NCBI GenBank assembly: GCA_045531495.1
Contig: JAZSED010000011.1
Location: forward strand, 1-16,297
DNA length: 16,297 nt
Direction of reading: 5' to 3'
DNA from: URNF01 sp045531495
GTDB taxonomy: Bacteria > Bacillota > Clostridia > Oscillospirales > Acutalibacteraceae
Position numbers and translations under genes: made by a program. Positions within the stretch are counted from its first letter, which is position 1; every line of letters starts with the position of its first letter. Shown in pieces: positions 11,838 to 16,297 of the stretch. The notes under the pieces were generated by a model. The model did not search any database. It saw only the letters and a list, made by a program, of their open reading frames with translations, and was not told where the DNA came from.

Positions 11838-14639
11838 CTAATCCTTAAATTGGTCTTTCCACGACAGTTCCTTGGCGGGAACCAAAGAGGGGTGTACCTG
11901 TGCGCGGTCGGCACGGCTTTTGCCGTAGCGGTAACCGTTTACACGCATATAGGCGTTCCACCGCATATGCTCCGTTTTACGCCTGTTGTTGCAGGCATCA
12001 CACCTACACAGGGGGTTCACAACCTCATTGCCGTCTTTGTCTGTCAGTATTTGGGTGCACTGCATTGCATCCTTAAACAGACCTGTCTCAACCAACTCTT
12101 TATGCGCGGCCTTTGAAACAGAGGAATACCGATAATACTCAAACTGCATATATTTTGAGATTTCCGCAAGCAACGATTCACATTGTTGCTCTCTCGTCTG
12201 TTCCCATACGTACGTGTCATCCCAATTGATGTTCACAAAAAGCTCCTTAGCAGCCTCTTCGGACAGTGCCGTTGTTTCACCCTGTATACTTTGCGCGGCG
12301 TCCGCCAAGTTTTCGCTTTCTTGCCGCAGCCACCGTGCTTCCACGGGAGCAGCCACACTGCTTTGCTTTAACTTTTCGCCTTGCTTAACCCTCACCTTGC
12401 CTCTTGCTACGGTGGTTTGACCCTGCTCCTTAAGCCGTTTGAGTAGTATGCGCGCTTCTTTCGCCGTTATAGGCTGTTGTTCGGATATATCTTTTCCTTT
12501 TTCATCAAGCTGTTGGATTTCGCGGCGGCCGCTTTGTGTAATCCAAGCCGCTTTTCTTTTCAGGCGCTTGGCTTCTTGACAAAGCTGCTCGCCCTCCGTT
12601 TTCATCCGCGTGCCCTCTGCGACCGCTCGATCGCCGTCCTCCTGCAAGGCGGCTTGCATATTGCCTAACTGCTCACTCCGTTTTTGCAAATCCCTGCTTG
12701 CACTCTCTAAAACCTGTTTGCACAGTTCCCAATTCTTTGGGTGCCCCAACCAGTGTCGAATGGTCCGTTCCACGCTCACCCACTGCGTATGGTGCAAAAA
12801 TGCCTTCCATTCGGTTTGCTGGTTTTCAAGCAGCTTGGTGTATGAGTAGTGCGTGGAGAGGTTGCCTATACAGTGTATGTGATACGGGACCCCTTTATAA
12901 TCCACAAGATACGAATCATCCTCATCGTCGCGATTGATATTCAGATTCTTGGCTTTGCGGTCATCGTATACCACCGCATATATCCGCGGTCTATCCTTTC
13001 TTTCCGCCTGTTTGGGATCAAACGCGCGCAGTTCGGACAGCGCCTTATAGTCGCCGTTGGTTTTGCTGTGCAGGCGGTCAAACAATTTGCGCAGCAGGAT
13101 AGCCGCTTCGATATTCTTATCGTCATCGCCAAGCGCCACAAACGCCATCAGCGTGCGGCGCAGACGCACTTGATTTTTTTCAAAAACATCTTCCAGCGAC
13201 GAGGAGAAGCAATCAATATCCTTAAAGATTGTTACGTCATACTGCGCCTCGCCGTCCTCCGTTTCCCCTTTATCTAAAAAGATTTCGGGACATTCATGAC
13301 GCAGCACCTCTTCAATATCGCGCTTGATACCTTTTTTGTCGCGACCGCTGTCTATGACGTTGATTTCCAGACGATAGCCTTCCATCTGGCAATACCACAA
13401 AGCGGTTTTGAATACCTGTTTACCGTATTCGCCCATACCGACAATCATCAAAGAGATAATCTTGTCTTTCTCCCCGCAAGCCTCGTTGCACAGACTAAAA
13501 ACGTCGGATTTGCGAAACGTGTCCAAAACAATATTATACACACTGTCAATACGCGTAACCGAAAAGCCGCCGGAAAGCGGGTACAAACCTTTTGTGTACA
13601 CACCGCCGCTAAACAAATCTGCTATTTTCTCGGCGGAAACACCGCTGTCCTGTATTTCTCTCTGTGGTCTTGTCGGGCTGTTGTTTTGGATGGCTTCCGC
13701 CAATTGTTTTTGTCTTGCGTCTTGCTTTTGTTTGTCTTGCTTTATGACCTTTTTGTTGATACCCATCTCACGTCTCAAACGCCGTTTCAGCGAGGGGGGC
13801 ACCAAAAGGTCGCCCTTTTCCATCGAATCCATAATGTAACCGCTGCCAACCGAGGTCGCATACACATATATGGCTGTGCGTCTGCGCTTTTTCCATTTTT
13901 CGGTCAGTGCCATTGCTTGTGCAAGGTTCTCCGATTCGTCATCGCCGATAACAAGACAGGTGACCTTTTTCCACCACCCGAGACCAAACCACAAATGGGT
14001 AATATCCCGCTTCAGACAAATCGCGCGCAAATCCTTCGCTTCGCACAGCAATTCGTAATCGTCATCCCCGTTCTCGTAAAACACATCGGTAAATACGATG
14101 GTTGCAGCGTGCGGGCGTTCTTTGCGCACGCTCTTTGCAAAAGCAAGCGACTGCGCATTCAACTTCGAAAACACATATACGGGAGAAATCCATGAGAAGA
14201 AGTACCGCAGTCGTGCGGTAACGCCGCTGAAAAAGGTAAGCAAGAAGGTGGCACTGAGGATCGGTGCGCCTACCAATTCGACAAGACACACCGCCTCATA
14301 TATGTTTTTCACCCACAAATACTCCCCGTTTGTGATAGTGCTTAGCACCAAAACGGTGTTTTCCCATTCACCGTCCACCAGAAACACACGCAATGACCGA
14401 TATGCCGCTAAAGCAACCGTTTTCAGCGGTGTAATAACGCCGTTTGTTGTGTCATTCTGCAAAATGGGGATATAGTGCAGTGTCATCGCCACAAACAGCC
14501 CTACAACTATCAATCGGAACAGCGGAAACGGTCGCGCCGCTCTGGGATATAAAAAGTGATACGCAATTGCCAAAATTACGGTAGCAGCCACCGCTAGAAT
14601 AGCCCATTGGCCCCAATATATGAGGTCTTTCTCAAGCAT
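11838..14639 (-). CDS. Membrane protein with Rossmann/TrkA-N-like regions and C-terminal RyR-like domain
   Basis: This 933-residue protein has no named close relative that I recognise. Hydrophobic segments lie at about 11-31, 39-61 and 116-140. Next is a Rossmann-like region (about 178-275: ATIVFTDVF, TCLVIGDDESENLAQA, TAIYVYA), then a second with a dinucleotide-binding-type glycine motif VGMGEYG at 400-406 and ending near VALGDDD (501-507); both recall TrkA-N/RCK domains. No potassium filter motif (GYG type) is seen. Residues about 645-800 are rich in E, K, Q and R and probably helical or coiled coil. A cysteine cluster CRCDAC is at 878-883. The end (891-933) aligns without gaps to residues 30-72 of the RyR protein encoded next: HxxW, GYRYG, PSLVP, final D. 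The last RyR helix is missing. GGAGG lies 8 nt before the ATG, 20 nt after the protease gene. It is probably a membrane sensor or scaffold; the ligand is unknown. Confidence 0.72.
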   Translation of the reverse strand: MLEKDLIYWGQWAILAVAATVILAIAYHFLYPRAARPFPLFRLIVVGLFVAMTLHYIPILQNDTTNGVITPLKTVALAAYRSLRVFLVDGEWENTVLVLSTITNGEYLWVKNIYEAVCLVELVGAPILSATFLLTFFSGVTARLRYFFSWISPVYVFSKLNAQSLAFAKSVRKERPHAATIVFTDVFYENGDDDYELLCEAKDLRAICLKRDITHLWFGLGWWKKVTCLVIGDDESENLAQAMALTEKWKKRRRTAIYVYATSVGSGYIMDSMEKGDLLVPPSLKRRLRREMGINKKVIKQDKQKQDARQKQLAEAIQNNSPTRPQREIQDSGVSAEKIADLFSGGVYTKGLYPLSGGFSVTRIDSVYNIVLDTFRKSDVFSLCNEACGEKDKIISLMIVGMGEYGKQVFKTALWYCQMEGYRLEINVIDSGRDKKGIKRDIEEVLRHECPEIFLDKGETEDGEAQYDVTIFKDIDCFSSSLEDVFEKNQVRLRRTLMAFVALGDDDKNIEAAILLRKLFDRLHSKTNGDYKALSELRAFDPKQAERKDRPRIYAVVYDDRKAKNLNINRDDEDDSYLVDYKGVPYHIHCIGNLSTHYSYTKLLENQQTEWKAFLHHTQWVSVERTIRHWLGHPKNWELCKQVLESASRDLQKRSEQLGNMQAALQEDGDRAVAEGTRMKTEGEQLCQEAKRLKRKAAWITQSGRREIQQLDEKGKDISEQQPITAKEARILLKRLKEQGQTTVARGKVRVKQGEKLKQSSVAAPVEARWLRQESENLADAAQSIQGETTALSEEAAKELFVNINWDDTYVWEQTREQQCESLLAEISKYMQFEYYRYSSVSKAAHKELVETGLFKDAMQCTQILTDKDGNEVVNPLCRCDACNNRRKTEHMRWNAYMRVNGYRYGKSRADRAQVHPSLVPAKELSWKDQFKD

Positions 14640-14659
14640 ATCTGTTTCCTCCCTGTGTC

Positions 14660-16297
14660 TTATTGACGCAAAACCGCCGCAATTTCGTCACCCGACATAT
14701 GGTTTTTCGATATCAGCTCTTTGACAAGCAGGTCGATTTTATCCTTGTTTTCCGCAATCAAAGCAATCGCCTTCTCCATCTGCTCGGACAGAATAGCATT
14801 TACAGCCGCATGCACGGTTTCTGCCATAACGCCGCTCGGCTCAACAACCGCCAAACCAAAGTCTTTTTCCATACCAAATCCGCACAGCATCGCGCGCGCG
14901 ACACGCGTGGCGTTTTCCAGGTCACCCGACGCACCCGTAGACACACCGTCTTCTTCACCGTAATACACAATCTCTGCTGCACGGCCGCCCAACGAGGTGC
15001 GAATGCGTGCAAGCAGGTCATTTCGGGAATACAACTGCTTTTTCTCGCGGTCGCCGTGCTGCATATACCCGCCGTGGTCGCCGCGCGCCACAACGGTCAG
15101 GTAGGACGGCGTTTCACCGTACTGCCAACACAGGAAAGCGTGTCCCGCTTCGTGACGTGCAACCCTCTCAAGGGTGGCAATATCCCATTCTTTGCGTTCA
15201 CCGCTGTTAAAGGTTTCAAAGGCCTCGTCAAATATGTTATCGGTTACCTTGCCGTCACCGTCGCGAATAGCCATACGCAAGGAGAGCTCCAAAATGGATT
15301 CCAACGCCGCAAGACTCATACCCGTAGAACGGATAGCAATACTTTCGTACTTTTCTGCGGTCAACTGATACGCGGGATTTCTCGCCGTGCGTTCCTTCAA
15401 GTACCGCACACGCTCGTCGCGGTTGGGCAAATCCACAAAAATACGACGGTCAAAGCGGCGCATCAGCGCATCATCCAGGCTTCTCGCACTGCCGGGCTGC
15501 ACGTCAAAGTTGGTGGCAGCCAACACGAACACCGGCTTGGTGGTGTCCTTTTTAAAGCCGTCCATCTCGGTGAGCAACGCGGTCAAGGTGGCTTCTACCT
15601 CCTCGGAACCTCTTTCGCCGCCCGTACGCTGCTTAGCAATGGCGTCAATTTCGTCGATAAACACAATGCTGGGCGCATACTTACGTGCGACACGGAACAA
15701 ATCGCGCACCGCTTCGCCGCCCGAGCCGGTATACTGCTTACGGAATTGGCTGCCGACCGCAGAAATAAAGGTCACATCCGACTCGCTTGCCATTGCTTTG
15801 GCGAGCATGGTTTTACCGATACCGGGCGGGCCGTACAGAATAACACCTTTAGGCGGCTGCGCACCCGCAAATTTCTTCGGGTTTTTCAGATAGTTGACAA
15901 AGAACTGCAATTCTTTTTTCGCATCCTCCGCACCGATAACATCAGCAAAGGCGACGTTCGGTTTGGAGATGTTGCTGAGGATATTTTTGCTGTCCTCGGC
16001 ATCCACCGCAACCTCTGTACCAAAGTCAAACAAGCGAATACACGCCTCGCCGCTTTGCGGGTCAAAGGTCTGGGACGTGCTGAAGGTTACCACCTTGTTA
16101 GCGCGCGCCAAAACGATCATATTTTTCTGCTGATGCACCTGCTCGCAAATATCCGCAACCGTTTTGAGGAAGGTTTCGCGATGACCCACCAGGCTCACCC
16201 TATCACGCACGCCGCTGCGTGCGAAGGAAACCCATTCCTCGTGGGTATATTCCCGCTCGCCGCAAGCCAGATACAGCGGCACGGTATTATACCGTTG
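14660..16297 (-). CDS. FtsH-like AAA+ zinc metalloprotease, 5' end outside window
   Basis: The visible 545 residues form an ATP-driven protease like FtsH (AAA domain plus peptidase M41). Numbering from the GTG at 16282: GPPGIGKT Walker A (151-158), VFIDEID Walker B (207-213), RRFDRR with arginine fingers (275-280), HEAGH zinc site (377-381) and the third ligand D454 in SGDLENAT, so both activities look intact. The pore-loop region has YTG where classical FtsH has FVG. The frame stays open to the window edge and the GTG at 16282 has no SD, so the true start lies beyond 16297. The visible N-terminal 100 residues do not look like the usual FtsH membrane/periplasmic part, so this is probably a divergent paralogue and not the housekeeping ftsH. 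It is followed 20 nt later by the RyR membrane protein gene, in one operon. Confidence 0.88.
   Translation of the reverse strand, partial: QRYNTVPLYLACGEREYTHEEWVSFARSGVRDRVSLVGHRETFLKTVADICEQVHQQKNMIVLARANKVVTFSTSQTFDPQSGEACIRLFDFGTEVAVDAEDSKNILSNISKPNVAFADVIGAEDAKKELQFFVNYLKNPKKFAGAQPPKGVILYGPPGIGKTMLAKAMASESDVTFISAVGSQFRKQYTGSGGEAVRDLFRVARKYAPSIVFIDEIDAIAKQRTGGERGSEEVEATLTALLTEMDGFKKDTTKPVFVLAATNFDVQPGSARSLDDALMRRFDRRIFVDLPNRDERVRYLKERTARNPAYQLTAEKYESIAIRSTGMSLAALESILELSLRMAIRDGDGKVTDNIFDEAFETFNSGERKEWDIATLERVARHEAGHAFLCWQYGETPSYLTVVARGDHGGYMQHGDREKKQLYSRNDLLARIRTSLGGRAAEIVYYGEEDGVSTGASGDLENATRVARAMLCGFGMEKDFGLAVVEPSGVMAETVHAAVNAILSEQMEKAIALIAENKDKIDLLVKELISKNHMSGDEIAAVLRQ

Noticed and set aside
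11828..11914. N-terminal extension of the small RyR protein
   Set aside because: It overlaps the upstream gene and adds residues foreign to the RyR family; the ATG at 11827 has a proper SD.
13296..14195. A 299-residue plus-strand open frame opposite the large RyR membrane protein
   Set aside because: It lacks a plausible SD and domain signature; the minus-strand gene has SD, membrane segments and conserved motifs.
11838..14639. Potassium channel or Trk subunit
   Set aside because: The Rossmann-like parts resemble TrkA-N, but no selectivity-filter motif or normal pore-helix pair is visible.
1..16297. CRISPR array, insertion sequence or integrase gene
   Set aside because: No regularly spaced repeats, transposase or recombinase motifs were found in any frame.

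Overview
The window reads as a chromosomal stretch of an endospore-forming, Gram-positive, low-to-mid GC bacterium, most likely Bacillota, class Clostridia (an Oscillospirales-like gut lineage is my guess, not shown). The reasons are a complete spoIIAA-spoIIAB-sigF operon, a DUF951 gene next to prfA, strong Shine-Dalgarno (SD) sites before every gene, canonical TTGACA/TATAAT promoters and many intrinsic terminators.

Left part (1-3244), minus strand: a promoter with a perfect palindrome for a gene outside the window; a membrane-anchored LysM-G5-M23 cell-wall peptidase with its own promoter and terminator; and an orphan BMP/PnrA-type substrate-binding lipoprotein with its own terminator. The lipoprotein gene is divergent from the next block.

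Central part (3272-8767), plus strand: a seven-gene housekeeping operon of DUF951, prfA (RF1), a Sua5-type threonylcarbamoyl-AMP synthase, coaE, a membrane-anchored GH23 lytic transglycosylase, an M18 aminopeptidase and ispF. Junctions overlap or are 11-44 nt, and the block ends at a strong terminator. The DUF951-prfA junction holds a hairpin that would mask the prfA SD, just after a UAG stop, the codon read only by RF1. This suggests possible RF1 autoregulation. The spoIIA operon follows (8799-10226), then a separately promoted TIM-barrel sugar isomerase/epimerase-like gene whose SD lies in a second perfect inverted repeat.

Right part (11188-16297): a tRNA-Leu(CAG) with promoter and terminator, followed by a structured spacer and a second, broken copy of the tRNA 3' end with its own terminator. 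Convergent to this, on the minus strand, is a three-gene accessory operon: an FtsH-like AAA+ zinc metalloprotease (5' end outside the window), a 933-residue membrane protein with Rossmann/TrkA-N-like regions, a long charged helical segment and a C-terminal RyR-like domain, and a 93-residue stand-alone RyR-domain protein. The two RyR segments align by hand without gaps. This protease - membrane sensor - RyR module is the best candidate here for a little-described system; a ligand-sensing membrane receptor coupled to proteolysis is an inference only.
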